DNA of 64,000 bases from Excoecaria cochinchinensis (taxonomy: Eukaryota > Streptophyta > Magnoliopsida > Malpighiales > Euphorbiaceae), in NCBI GenBank assembly GCA_947683425.1, contig CANTUQ010000159.1, positions 682,001 through 746,000 of the forward strand. The letters run 5' to 3'. Every line of letters begins with the position of its first letter. The stretch's first letter is position 1. Shown here in pieces: positions 33,001 through 43,531 of this stretch. The notes beneath the pieces are model-generated. The model was not told the origin of the DNA, made no database searches, and was given only the letters and a program-made list of their open reading frames with translations. Made by a program: the position numbers and the translations under genes.

Positions 33001-34132
33001 GAGTCACGCTGCCCTTCACATGAGTCACGTCGTGACTCTAAGTCACGAGACGTGACTCGCTTCTCACAGAATGGAAATTCTACTGAGACGCGATTTTCCA
33101 TTTCCAGGTTACCCAGAATTCCAAGAACTCGATAACTTCATTTTCAATCTCATTCAAAACACATCCAAGCTCATCTTACCTTTCAATCGATGCCCCAATC
33201 AGCATAAGCAAGACAATTGCAACTTAATTCAATAATCAAATCATTAAAACCAGGCTTAAACACATTTAATCCATTCTAGAGCATAAACCCTAAAAATACA
33301 GTAAGTTCAAAACCCAAAACTCAGTAACTTCAATTCAATTTCTATCATGCAATACTAACACATCTATTCACTTAATCATGCATGTACACATTCTAAACCA
33401 CATCAATTTCAAGAAATGCAAACACATATACATCCTAAGTGAGAGTTAGGGCAAAACACTAGGAACTTCAAATGCAGTAAACAGAGCTCCCAAACCTCAA
33501 AATGACGATCCAAAAATCAGGCTTCAAAATCAATCCTCAATCCTTTCCTTGCCTTTGCTTTGCTTCTTCTTACAATCCAAAACTTGCACAAACAAAACCC
33601 ACAATTACACTTCAAAACCCTAACTCAACCAAAACCAAGAGAAAGAGAAGAAGAAGAAGAAGAAGAAGAACAGAACTTAGAAACTCCAACTTACCTCTTC
33701 AAGGCTGACCCAAAACTCAACTAATGCACACACAACTCCAAGCCAAATGAAAGTAAAAGGAAAAGAAGAGAAGGAAGAAGAGAAGAAGAAGGAGGAGCGT
33801 GAGAGAGGGACGAACGGGAAATGCAATCTCTGTTCCCTCTCTCTCTTTCTCTTTCTTTTCTTTTTCTTCTTTCAATGCTCACCTAACAATCCACATGGCA
33901 GATCCTAATAGGACCTCAAAACCCACTCAACTTTTCCAAATCAAAAATTGCTCTTTAGTCCTTAAACAATATGCACTTCACTCACTTACACAAATCTTTC
34001 CTTACCAACTTAATTATCTTTTCAATTGGGTCCTTAACACTCCAAATTTCTCAAGCACAAAGATTACCGAAATACCCTTCCGGTCCCGACTTAGCATGCA
34101 TAATTCGACCAGGGCTATTTTGGGGTGTGACA
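30091..34132 (-). mobile_element. Solo LTR (4,042 bp) of a Tekay-like element
   Basis: Bounded by TGTAACACCCC and GGGGTGTGACA, with TTAGG at 30086-30090 and 34133-34137. There is no internal region, so it is one LTR left by recombination. It is reverse-oriented: the stem-loop CTAAGCGATAAACGCTTAG near 30579 and the repeated TACCTTACGGGTAC (about 31474 and 31502) match features of the T1 LTR on the other strand. It contains dyad repeats at 32605-33062. No coding sequence. Confidence 0.85.
32605..33062 (-). repeat. Tandem dyad repeat in the solo LTR
   Basis: Four units of about 97 bp begin near 32732, 32831, 32928 and 33023. Each has a GTCACG-(C/T)CGTGAC dyad, then GTCACGAGACGTGAC, then (in the first three) a CTCTCACAGAGAG stem. 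A further set of dyads (GGTCACGGCGTGACC, GGTCACGTCTCGTGACC) lies upstream at 32608-32700. The same words form the Athila-1 LTR array. Confidence 0.8.
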
Positions 34133-34950
34133 TTAGGATGGCTGGAAAACCTTATACTTTAACTTATTTTATGTTGCATTGGATATTTAGATTTTCTCAA
34201 GCTGGATTAACCGAGCCACCTAAATCGTTTAAGCCACATGCATTTTGGACATTTTTGACTGATTTGCAAACTCGTTATAGGGCTAGGGATGCTAAATCCA
34301 TGTTTATTAAAGATTTAAGATATTGGATTTTGCATAGGATTTTAGCTTCTCTGGTTTTTAATCGATCTGAATTTAATAGAGTTTCCTATAATGAGTTGTT
34401 TTTAATGTGGTGTGTACATAAACGCAAGGACGTATGTTGGCCTTTTTGGATAGTAGGTCAATTGTTGCAATGTGTACATAAGCATGATTCACCTTTAACA
34501 CATGGGCATGTTATTTCTAGTATTGCAAATAATTTAATTGTTGATCTTGATGCCTACTATAGAGTTTTTCCTTGCCAGTATTTTAATAAGACTATATTAG
34601 TTCGTGGAGAAGTTGTTGGAAATAATTTTCAGGAAATTCCGGCACGTGCTCGATCATGTTGGAGGGATATTGCTGGAAATGCTGCACCACAAGTTGAGGA
34701 ACAAGAAGAAGAAGAGGGTGAGGAGCAATCTAGTGGTGATGCTTCAATGCCTGAGGTTCCTACTGCACCTGAAGTTGGCTCATCTAGCCAAACTGTGCCA
34801 GTAATGTTTGATCAAATTCTTAGCAACTTGCACCATTTACAAGATCAGCAAACTGTTTTGGCTAGAAGGCAAAGGAGGTTAGAGTACAAGTTTGATCAAT
34901 TCATCACCCAAGTTGGGTTTCGGGTTCCATCGCCTCCACCTTCACCATGA

Positions 34951-36004
34951 TAGGGGAGTTTTCTTTTTATTCATTTCATTTATTTCTTTTTAATTGTTTT
35001 TGTGTGTCATTCCTACACATTGAGGACAATGTTGGTTCTAAGTGTGGGGGAGTGATTGTGTTATGTGTTGTGATGTTTGTGATTGTGTTTGTGAGTTTGT
35101 ATATGTATTATGTATGTCAATTGCATGATTATTTTTGTTTGTGTGTTTTTATATTTCAATTAGGCTTTTAAGTAAACTTTATTATGAAGCATTGTTTATT
35201 TGGTATATTGTATAGGTTGTTAAGTCTATTATCTTTTATGCTCATTTTTATCGGTTTTTCAAAAATTTTTAGCATGTATTTTAAGTTTTTCAAGTTATTT
35301 TGTTTTACTTATTTCAACATTATAGATTATTTAGTCTTTTTAACTAACCATATTTTTAAAGTTAGAATTTACTCATTTAGTTTATAATTTTCAATTTCTA
35401 GTTGTTTAAGGAAACTATAGCCATAATACTTACCCTTTTATCTTTTCAATAATGGATGAGGACTAAATTTAAAAAATAAAAATAAGTGGGATGGAGCATA
35501 AAATGCACCCACTAAAGTGATAAAAAAAAAGCAAGATATATATCAAAAATTGTCAAAATATGGGATGGAGCGTAAAACGCACCCATATACTTTCTCTTGC
35601 TAGAACTCAAAAAGAAAAATCAAAAGAAAAGAAAAAGCAAAGTCTAAAAATGCCATGAGATTGGATTAAGGGTAAGTGAGCTCAAAATGTCCTAAGTACA
35701 ACTAGTTGCTTGAGAATTTTAACTTTATGATTAATTTTCTTTCTTTAGTTCATGTTTAGTTTTAATAGACTTCATACTATTTATGTTGGCATTAGTAAAG
35801 TTAAATAATTTGTTGAATTTGGGATGCATACTTTTAAATTTTGACTTACTGATTTTATTATGAGTGTATGAGATATTTTGGTTCTTTTCAATTCTATTAC
35901 ATGTGCTAAATAACAGTGTTTTGTAGTAATTTGTACTGGTTATTAAATTTTCTTATTTCTTTGATCTTGCTTGAGGACAAGCAAGGGTTTAGTGTGGGGG
36001 AATT
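34951..36004 (+). other. 3' non-coding region of Athila-1 with two stem-loop/polypurine cassettes
   Basis: Internal cassette: stem-loop CATTGAGGACAATG (35018-35031) followed by AAGTGTGGGGGAGTG (35040-35054). Terminal cassette: stem-loop CTTGCTTGAGGACAAGCAAG (35966-35985) followed by AGTGTGGGGGAATT (35991-36004) at the LTR. Between them are two copies of the hairpin word GGAGCGTAAAACGCACCC or a variant (35488-35510, 35562-35584). The terminal tract is the true polypurine tract by position. Confidence 0.7.
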
Positions 36005-37635
36005 TGATAGGAGCTAAATTGAACTATAATTTAGTATTTATTTTATGTGAGTTTGTGTAATTAATTATGTAATTGTGTGTATAATTTGATGTGATATATT
36101 AGTTTATGATTATTTGTACCAGTTGAGTGTTTATGCTGTTTATTGCTGTTTTTAGGTGAAAAATGAAGAGAAGAATAGATATAGAATGAGAAGATCACGA
36201 GAAGAAGGAGCAGATCACGCTTCACTCAAGGATCACGCCGTGACCAGGAGTCACGTGACGTGACTTGCTAAGAGGAAAGACGAGGAAGGAGGAAAAGAAG
36301 AGAAAGAAGCTGAGAAGAGACGAGTCACGCCGTGAGCCAAGGTCACGAGACGTGACTGAAGAAGAGAAAGAAGAAAACGAGAAAGAAAAGAAGGGAAGGA
36401 CTGAAAGAAGAAGAGTCACGGCGTGAGCAAAGGTCACGCGACGTGACGCCACAGAGAGGCCAGAAGAAAGAAAGGAAAGAGAAGAGAAAGAAGGGAAGAA
36501 GTCACGCGACGTGAGCGCCAGTCACGCCACACGCGAAGAAGGCACACCGTGATGGGGAGTCACGCGACGTGACTGGCCAGAGAGGGAAAAGAAAACCGAA
36601 GAGAGGAAAGAAGGAAGAAATGGGCAAGCGCGTTCTGTCGCGAGCGCGACACCGTTGTGAGCGCGACAGAGGCGACCGTTGGACGGTTTTCAGCCAAAAG
36701 TCACTTGGAAAATCACCTTCTTTCACCCAAAGTTTGCAACCATTCTCAAGGGTCATTTCAAGGGACACAATTCTTAGATTAATATCTATAAATATGTAGT
36801 TTAATTATAATTTTAGTGATGAATTTTTAGTTAAGGAATTTTCTGTATTTTGTAAACAGTTCTTCTTTAGTTAAATTTCATTATTTAGTTCTATGATTTG
36901 AAGAAGAAGATCAAGGAGGAGAAAATCCATTTCAAGAGATTGGGAAAAAGGGTTGAAAGGCTTCTATCTTATTCTCTTATTTTTAATTCTTCTCCACTAT
37001 TTTTATGAATATTATTGTAATGAACTTGCATGTTTTTATTCTTTCTATTTCTATCTACTTTTATAATCTTTCATTGTAGATTTTCTATTAGTATCTTTTG
37101 CATGATCTTTATAAGTTAAAGTAATTCGAGAGTTTGCTTTATCCGACATTTAATAGAGATTCATTATCAAGGTATATTTGAGAGATTGGTATATTGAGAT
37201 AATTGCTATAGGTTAGTGTCTATTCTTAAAATATGTAATTAGAAACCTCTAATTCATTAATGAAAATTGTGAGTTAGAATTTTAATTGTATGTTTTAGGC
37301 ATTTTAATTCATGTCGAGAGAGTGAGTTAAAAGTTTATTCTAACTTGGCTTGCAAGAAAAGATGAAAGATGTTAATCTAAATGATGGAATCAAGTTCATT
37401 GTTTTTAATTCTTCATGATTTATTTTATCTTCTTTTGACTATCATTAACTAGGTTTAATGAGTTTACATGTTAGATTAGATTAAAACCAACTTTACCATT
37501 AATTAATCATTGTAAACAAGATTAAAATCAATTAGTAATAGTGTGTAACACGTTCCCTGTGGGATCGATATCTAAAGTACTATTGCGGTACACCGTATAC
37601 TTGCGGTATGTTGCATCACTAGAAAATGCACAACA
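36005..37635 (+). mobile_element. 3' LTR of Athila-1
   Basis: Starts TGATAGGAGC, ends GCACAACA, the same length as the 5' LTR and with about a dozen differences seen by eye. These include several C/T changes inside CG pairs of the dyads. Duplication CTCAT follows at 37636-37640. Confidence 0.92.
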
Positions 37636-37640
37636 CTCAT

Positions 37641-39315
37641 CCTCCTCCCCACTCTCGCTAGTGGACCAATAATCTATTGCTGCTACGGAAATGCCTCCTT
37701 CATCTGGCTCAGGGTGAGTGACAGCGACTATCCATTACTAAATAAGTCTTGCAGTACGTACCATTCAGGCAGGCTTGAACCATTCATGAAGACCGGTGGT
37801 GGCATGACATTATAAGCGGACTTTTTCTTACTTTCCCTCTGTTCAGGATCAGTGATTTGCTTACTGTCAATCAATTCCTGAATTTCATGCCTCAGCTTCG
37901 CATAGTGGTCTGCCATATGCCCTGTGTGCTAGTGGAAAGCACAATACTCATCGTATTTTATGACCTAGTTGTCCTTGGGTTTTGGCTGGCTTAGGCAGCA
38001 GGGGCTGCAGCTTCCCCTCTTTTATTAGTCTCTTCAACACCCAGGATAACGGTCGGCCCAAATTCGAAAAGCGCCTTTTGTTCACCCCTACAGCCGACAC
38101 CTCAGCCGTCTTTTCAATCCTGTTGCCAGTACTGGAGCCTACCCACTTATTCGCCCCCTGACTGTTATAGCCCTTCTTAGCAAACCCTTCACCACTTGCC
38201 TTCTTGACCATGTGTTCACTCTCTGCCTCTATGGCGATGTCCTTTAAAGACTCTCAATCTTTTAACCCTTCCATCTTAATCCTTTCCCTCAAGTACGGGC
38301 TTGCATTTCTAATGAACAGCTTGATCTGATCCGCCATATTAGGCTTCCTCTTCATCTCCATCACCCGATTCCTCCACCGAGTGAGAGAGTCATGGAAGGA
38401 CTCGCCAGGCTTCTGGTACAATAGCTCAAGGTCTTTCAATGTTACCTCCATTCTGGTGCTGCAATCATATTGCTTAAGGAATTCTTCTGTCAACAAATCC
38501 CAATCTTCTCAGGACTTTCTATCCAACTCGTGGTACCAGTCAACCATTGCACCTGTCAGACTGAGGCAAAAGCACTCCACCTTCTGCTTCTTCGTCAGTC
38601 CAGTACCCTATATGATCAGGGCGTACTATTTAATATGTATAAAAGGATCCGAAGTACCGTCAAATTTTAGCAAATCTGGCATCTTAAACCTCTGGGGCAA
38701 TAGCTCTTCATCACCTAACTCCATATCAACAGGGTTGATCATTTTTTTAGCTGACAGTAGACGTGTGATCGTGTTAATGTTTTCTTCCATCTTCTTTACC
38801 ACATCATCCTCCACTTTGGGGACTTTTCCCCTCACAGTTTGAGGGATTACTGGCTCATCCTCCTCCTCCTCTATGAAGTCATCCGTCGGGTCTAAAATAC
38901 TCACCCTTCTCTACTCAGTTGGTGCTGCCGCTCTAGGATCGATAAGTGGTTGCTGCACAGTGGCAGATGCTTTAGGAGTTTCCCCCACAACATGGGTTTC
39001 AATTTGCTCCACAGTAGGAGCCACAGATGGTTGTCTGTTATTTGGTGCCATTTGGGCGACGATGCTCCCCATCATAGCTAATATCTTCCTCCCAAAATCC
39101 TTAAATCTTTTGTCCAAATCTTGCGTCATCAAAGCACCCATTTCTTGCGGTAGATTTGCCATTATCGACCCAGAAGATTGTTCAGAAGAAGAATCTAAAT
39201 TTTTATCCCAACCTAAATCCGATACTGGCTTTCTTATCAGTCTTCCACTAGGATCCCTAGACCACCTGAATGAATCTATGATGCCTGAAAGACTCAAATT
39301 GTTAGCATAATGCAT
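37641..39315 (-). pseudogene. gag of element B (first copy), broken
   Basis: Five minus-strand pieces (39315-38911, 38904-38626, 38496-38254, 38211-37948, 37916-37728) with stops and frameshifts follow the gag of A. They show DPSGRLIRKPVSD, MANLPQEMGALMTQDL, MPDLLKFDGTSDPFIHIK, MLTEEFLKQYDCSTRMEV, FSNLGRPLSWVLKRL and LPEWYVLQDLFS. The piece ends in the acidic linker at the Athila-1 duplication. Confidence 0.8.
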
Positions 39316-40051
39316 GAATGATATTAAAGATGTATAATTTTTTGTGTTGATGCATCATAGACAACCACATGCAAGCAGATAGATCCTTGCAACCTTATCA
39401 CTCCCACACACAAGGTCGTGCGGTCTCTTTCCTAGGTGGGCTTAGTCCATGGGTCAACAGGGGACCCCTATGAACATGTAAAGTGCATGGTGAAAAACCG
39501 GCAGCATAACATCTCTTATCTAATGTGCATTCGTATGAGTTTTGGCCATTACATATTTGGACAATTCAATCAAGTTGAGGTGGGCTTACAGGGGCATGAA
39601 AGCCTTTGATAAAGGACTACTTAATTTGCTTGATTTTGTTTAATACGTAATGGTCCACATAACAAGCATCGTATTAAGGATCATGTTACCTAGTCGAAGT
39701 TTTTATTTTCCATTACATGGGCTTTGGTCGAGGTGATGATACTTTAGGGCTACCAAAGCATGGTCCCTGTCAACGGGTCTAGCTTATCATGAGCATAACA
39801 ACCAATTGTGTCTCTATTTGATATACCGCGAGGTACTAGGCTTGGGCTGGTGATTATCCTTTACACTTCCCAACAATGAGTGAAAGTAGGGTCGTATTTC
39901 GGGAATGCACCAGGATAAAATAAGGGACCAACTAGCGTAATTCTAAGCCTCTAAAATTATGCAATTCAATTTTCGAAAAGAGGTAGAATTTTAAGTTTTA
40001 AAGACCCAATTATATGTTTTAACCAAGACACTTTCGGAGTAGAGTCACGAA
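39316..40051 (-). other. 5' leader of element B
   Basis: Non-coding, clearly related to 12112-12812 of A, with shared CACACAAGGTCGTG, TAGGTGGGCTTAG and GGCTGGTGATTATCC blocks. Confidence 0.5.
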
Positions 40052-40070
40052 GCCCCCAGTGGAGTTGCCA
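40052..40070 (-). other. Primer-binding site of element B
   Basis: TGGCAACTCCACTGGGGGC on the minus strand, one base from the LTR. It differs from that of A at two positions, so it has the same primer type. Confidence 0.65.
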
Positions 40071-40071
40071 C

Positions 40072-41351
40072 TGCGACGCGGTCGAACCTAGCAAAGGCCC
40101 TCTTTACCAGAGACGCTTTTAGGACTCGATGGATTGGTTTGTGTCTTTTGATCTTAGGTGCCATGAGACATCTTGGAATCCCTACCCAATAGAATATTGG
40201 GGAGTTCATCTAGCCTCATGACGCCTTTAAGCACCTTTGAGGTATTTTGGAATCGCCACCCAATTTACGAGAAATTGGGAAAGGTCATTTAACCTCTACG
40301 GTCTAAGCCAGAGATGGTGTTCGGAACTTCACTCTTATTTATGTCTCGGTTAGTTATAAATGAGTTTTTTTTTTAAATAAAATCCTATCTCTCCTCTCAT
40401 GCAATTAATGCATTGAATTTAAAAGCGCATTGCAAGCATTCGAAAGCAGTAAATAAGAGCCTTAAGGAAGCGATAAAATAAAGCGGTAAAAAAAAGCAGT
40501 AAACACGCCAAGCACACAATTACAAGAGAAATCGAGACAGAATACAATCCTGAATGAAGGACTTAAAATCAAAGTGGAAATTGGGACATAATACAATCCC
40601 AAATGAAAGTCAAATAAAATTGCCCCAAAATAATTATTTACAAGGGCCCGAAAATATGAACATAAATTTAAAACAAATAAATAAAGTCGAGCATAAAAAT
40701 GACATACATAAATTGGGGCATTCATTTGGGTTAGGAATATTGGTTCCTTGATGCTCGCTTAAAGAGGGATCGAAGAGTTGTTCGATTGTTGGTTTGAAAA
40801 GCGAGATGAGTGATCCCAATTTTTAAAAACTTAAACTCTTTATTTTATTCGTGACATTTTTCATTCCTTGGCTAAAATGAGGGACATTGGTCCTAATTTT
40901 ATCAATAAAATCCCAATTAGGTTATGAAAACATTTTTGTGATTTTTTATCTTACATGTACATAAAATAAAACTATTTTATTGGCAAATCAAACACAATCA
41001 TAAAAAGGGGATAGGAAAGATCTCACCCAAATAATGTAGTTTCCTGTGCGTCATGACCCCTCCATGTGATCACGAAAACGCTCATACAAGACGAATAACA
41101 TTTAAATCCCACAAAAAAATTAACATTAAACATGTTAGTAACAATTTTAAAATCAATCAAATAAATATAAATACAAGATAAATATAAAACATGTTAATTC
41201 AATATACGAACAATTCACATGAAAAGGGTATTAAAAGGTCATGCCAAAAAAACTAAGGATATTGGCAAAGATAAGGACAACAATAAAATTGTGATAACAA
41301 TAATAAAGTCATGATAATAAGAATAATAATAGTTAGGGCAACATGATGATG

Positions 41352-41403
<52 letters not shown>

Positions 41404-41463
41404 GAATAATAATAATAATAATAACAATAGCATAATAATAATAATAATAATAATAACAATAGC

Positions 41464-41506
<43 letters not shown>

Positions 41507-42742
41507 CAACAACAACAACAACAACAACAATAACAATAATAGTAAACATGAACATGATAATAGGAGGAACAAAGGTGTAGGCCAATGACAAAATAAATAA
41601 TGACGATGCACATAATAAGAAGGCAATGGTGAGCACAGTAGACATAAGAAATAATAATTATAATAATAACAATAATCCAATCAAAACCACAAAGAACATA
41701 TCAACAGTTGCAAAACCATTAAAAATGCTAGAAATAGATGATAAACGTGGTAATAATAACAAAAATAACAATATTAACAACAATAATAATTAAAAAAATT
41801 AAATGAGAGCGGATCCAAAAATTTTTACCCTCAGAATTTATAGAATGGAGAATGATGTCTTAATCCATCCTCCTTGTCGATTTTGTGGTGGCAAAATACC
41901 GAAAATATTTAAGAAAGAATAAATTTTTAACACAAAAACCCAAGAAAATAATTTGATGGAATGATCAAGTCCCAGGAAATTAATTTTCCTTACTCAAACA
42001 AAACCAAGAATAAAATCTTTTGATAGAAAGAAGAAGAATTGATGCCTAAGATTTTCTTGAAAATTCTTTTTTTTTTTGTCCCTCGTCTGCCTTCTTTTCT
42101 AGAGAGAAAACCCTTTTCCTTTTTCTTTGTTCTTAAAAACCAGCCCCCTTGAAATGAAGATAAAGCACTCATTTCACTCCCTCTGTCTTCGCAAAAAGGA
42201 AAGAGACAAAACACCCTTTTAATCTCATTTTCAAAAAGAACATAAAAACATGAAACAAACAGTCTGAAGTTTGACTTTTCAGTCCTAAAATTTGACCTAT
42301 TTTGCAGGTGGAAAATGATAGCACAGGGTAGGGGAAACAAGCACGGAGGCCCGCATGTGGGAGGCGCAAGCGGCGGCCTGCCTGTAGAGGGCAGCAACTC
42401 GCATGCGCGGCATGCGGCCTGGTGGCCGCACACTAGCGCACTGCCTGTGGGCTGGCGCAAGCAAGCGCCCTGCGGCCTCGGGCGCGGATGCCGCACAAGC
42501 CCACACACAGGCGCTACGCTCCGGGTACCGAAACCCCCGAAATTAATTATTTAAAAAATAAAATAAAAATAAAAAAAATGAAATAAGGAAGAATAAAGAT
42601 TTTTTTCGAATTAAAATTTTTGAAGAAAAAGAAGATTCTCGACAAGGGAAACATCATTTTCGACACCTTCGCCTGTGAGCAAGCATCATTTTCATTATCG
42701 GGTAATCCGGATCTTTGATCACCTCGGGACCTGGTGTCTACA
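40072..42742 (-). mobile_element. 5' LTR of element B (2,671 bp)
   Basis: From TGCGACGCGG to GTGTCTACA, matching 18144-20835. It includes a compound microsatellite (TAA/CAA, about 41346-41530), longer and more complex than in the left LTR. Its CG-rich stretch (about 42340-42530) is shorter than in the left copy. Confidence 0.9.
41346..41530. repeat. Compound (TAA)n/(CAA)n microsatellite in right LTR of B
   Basis: Runs of TAA broken by AACAATAGCA units (twice), then about ten CAA units. Reading frames over it are artefacts. Confidence 0.95.
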
Positions 42743-43433
42743 GTATGTCTGTGGGAGAATATGAGAAAGGGTTCAGTAGGTTAAGTAAATAAGTGTTAGA
42801 TGTGTTACTTACCGAAGAGTTTAAGTCTCGTCATTTTGAAGATGGTTTGAGAGAGAATATTATAGTTCCCTTATCGGCCATGGCTGCAATGCATGCAGTG
42901 GGTTGCTACCAATTAGTTTTCGCAACAATGAGGTTGGAAGAGTCTGAAGTGATTAAGCAAAGAAAGGAGCACAAGAGGAAGGTAGTTGATAGTAATGTAC
43001 TGAGTAGCAAAAAAGCTAAAGAAGCGGCAAATGGATAGCATACTCGAGGGTCGGGTCCAGTACAAGAATCGAAGGGAAGTGTTTTGGCACCCTTTAGTAA
43101 GGATAGTGTGTGCCAAAATTTGAGCAGTGCGGGAAGTTTTATCGGTGCACGTGTAGAAAGCTCACTGGCGCGTGTTTCAAGTGTGGCAGTATGGATCATA
43201 TGCTTACTAACTATCCAGAGTTGAAAGAGAGCATGGTTCAGCAAGGTTGTAGAGACAACATAGGAGTGACTGGACCTACAAGAGGTGGAAGAAGAAGAGG
43301 TCAAGCAGTGCATGAGTTATCGAAAACGGTTGAGAAGCCAGTTCCTTCGGGTGCTCCAGCTCGATGTTATGCAATGATCAGAGAGAAAGAAGATGAGCAA
43401 GCAGTTCCTTCTAGTGAGTTCTTTATTGCTTAA
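42743..43433 (+). pseudogene. T1 gag, 3' part, ending at the protease boundary
   Basis: It continues in phase from 18143 after one GTATG copy (MSVGEYEKGFSRLSK, then a stop near 42790). It contains FKSRHFEDGLRENI and, after a stop near 43037 and a frameshift, a zinc knuckle CFKCGSMDHMLTNY in which the last cysteine is replaced. After APARCYAMIREKE the frame ends at 43433. Within 85 bases the polypurine tract is reached, so protease and the rest of pol are absent. This is a gag-only element. Confidence 0.8.
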
Positions 43434-43517
43434 GCTTATTTGATTTCAGTTATTGGTTAAGTGTAAGTATAATCGCATGTGTAGTAACATGGGGAAATTT
43501 CGAGGACAAAATTTCTT

Positions 43518-43531
43518 AAGGAGGGAAGAAT
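43518..43531 (+). other. Polypurine tract of T1
   Basis: AAGGAGGGAAGAAT directly before the LTR start TGTAACA. It lies in the context GAAATTTCGAGGACAAAATTT, typical of Tekay/Del-type elements. Confidence 0.85.

Larger units (their letters stand above)
29746..34950 (+). pseudogene. Accessory (env-position) ORF of Athila-1, interrupted by a solo LTR
   Basis: The ORF is split into 29746-30090 and 34138-34950. The two parts are in phase across the solo LTR and one copy of its TTAGG duplication, so before that insertion it was an open 385-codon frame. The N-terminal part has VRTKNPTVPRTDQEE and HYGALFPILSVDE. The C-terminal part has PHAFWTFLTDLQTRYRARD and KRKDVCWPFWIVGQ, then an acidic Glu/Ser linker, a helical segment (FDQILSNLHHLQDQQTVLARR) and a proline-rich end (VPSPPPSP). 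Athila-2 encodes a diverged relative with the same tail. It belongs with the ATHILA-type ORFs found downstream of pol. No signal peptide or membrane segment is seen, so an envelope role is not supported. Confidence 0.8.
25258..37635 (+). mobile_element. Athila-type element 1 (pol-less), with a solo LTR inserted
   Basis: Two 1,631-bp LTRs (25258-26888, 36005-37635) are flanked by CTCAT at 25253-25257 and 37636-37640. The primer site and polypurine tract are of Athila type. Between them are gag (27035-28402), a non-coding region, one further ORF (29746-34950, interrupted) and a 3' non-coding region. No protease, RT, RNase H or integrase sequence is present, so movement must have depended on another element. 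The LTRs differ at roughly a dozen positions by eye (under 1%), which makes it one of the younger insertions here. Confidence 0.92.
18144..42742 (-). mobile_element. Tat-type element B, with Athila-1 inserted
   Basis: The two LTRs (18144-20835 and 40072-42742) have the same orientation and the same ends, and are flanked by GTATG at 18139-18143 and 42743-42747. Without Athila-1 it is about 12.2 kb. The coding part is badly decayed. gag lies at 39315-37641, a second partial gag at 25252-24480, scraps of RT about 24310-23690, the pol end at 23195-23500, and a remnant of the antisense gene at 22345-22800. The sense accessory ORF seen in A and C is missing; a 26-bp minisatellite lies in that place. 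Confidence 0.9.

Noticed and set aside
32605..33062. Regularly spaced palindromic repeats that could suggest a CRISPR array
   Set aside because: Unit of about 97 bp with no variable spacers, inside a plant LTR.
34951..35400. Hydrophobic reading frames after the Athila-1 accessory ORF, which could suggest a membrane protein
   Set aside because: T-rich non-coding sequence; not matched in Athila-2 at the same place.
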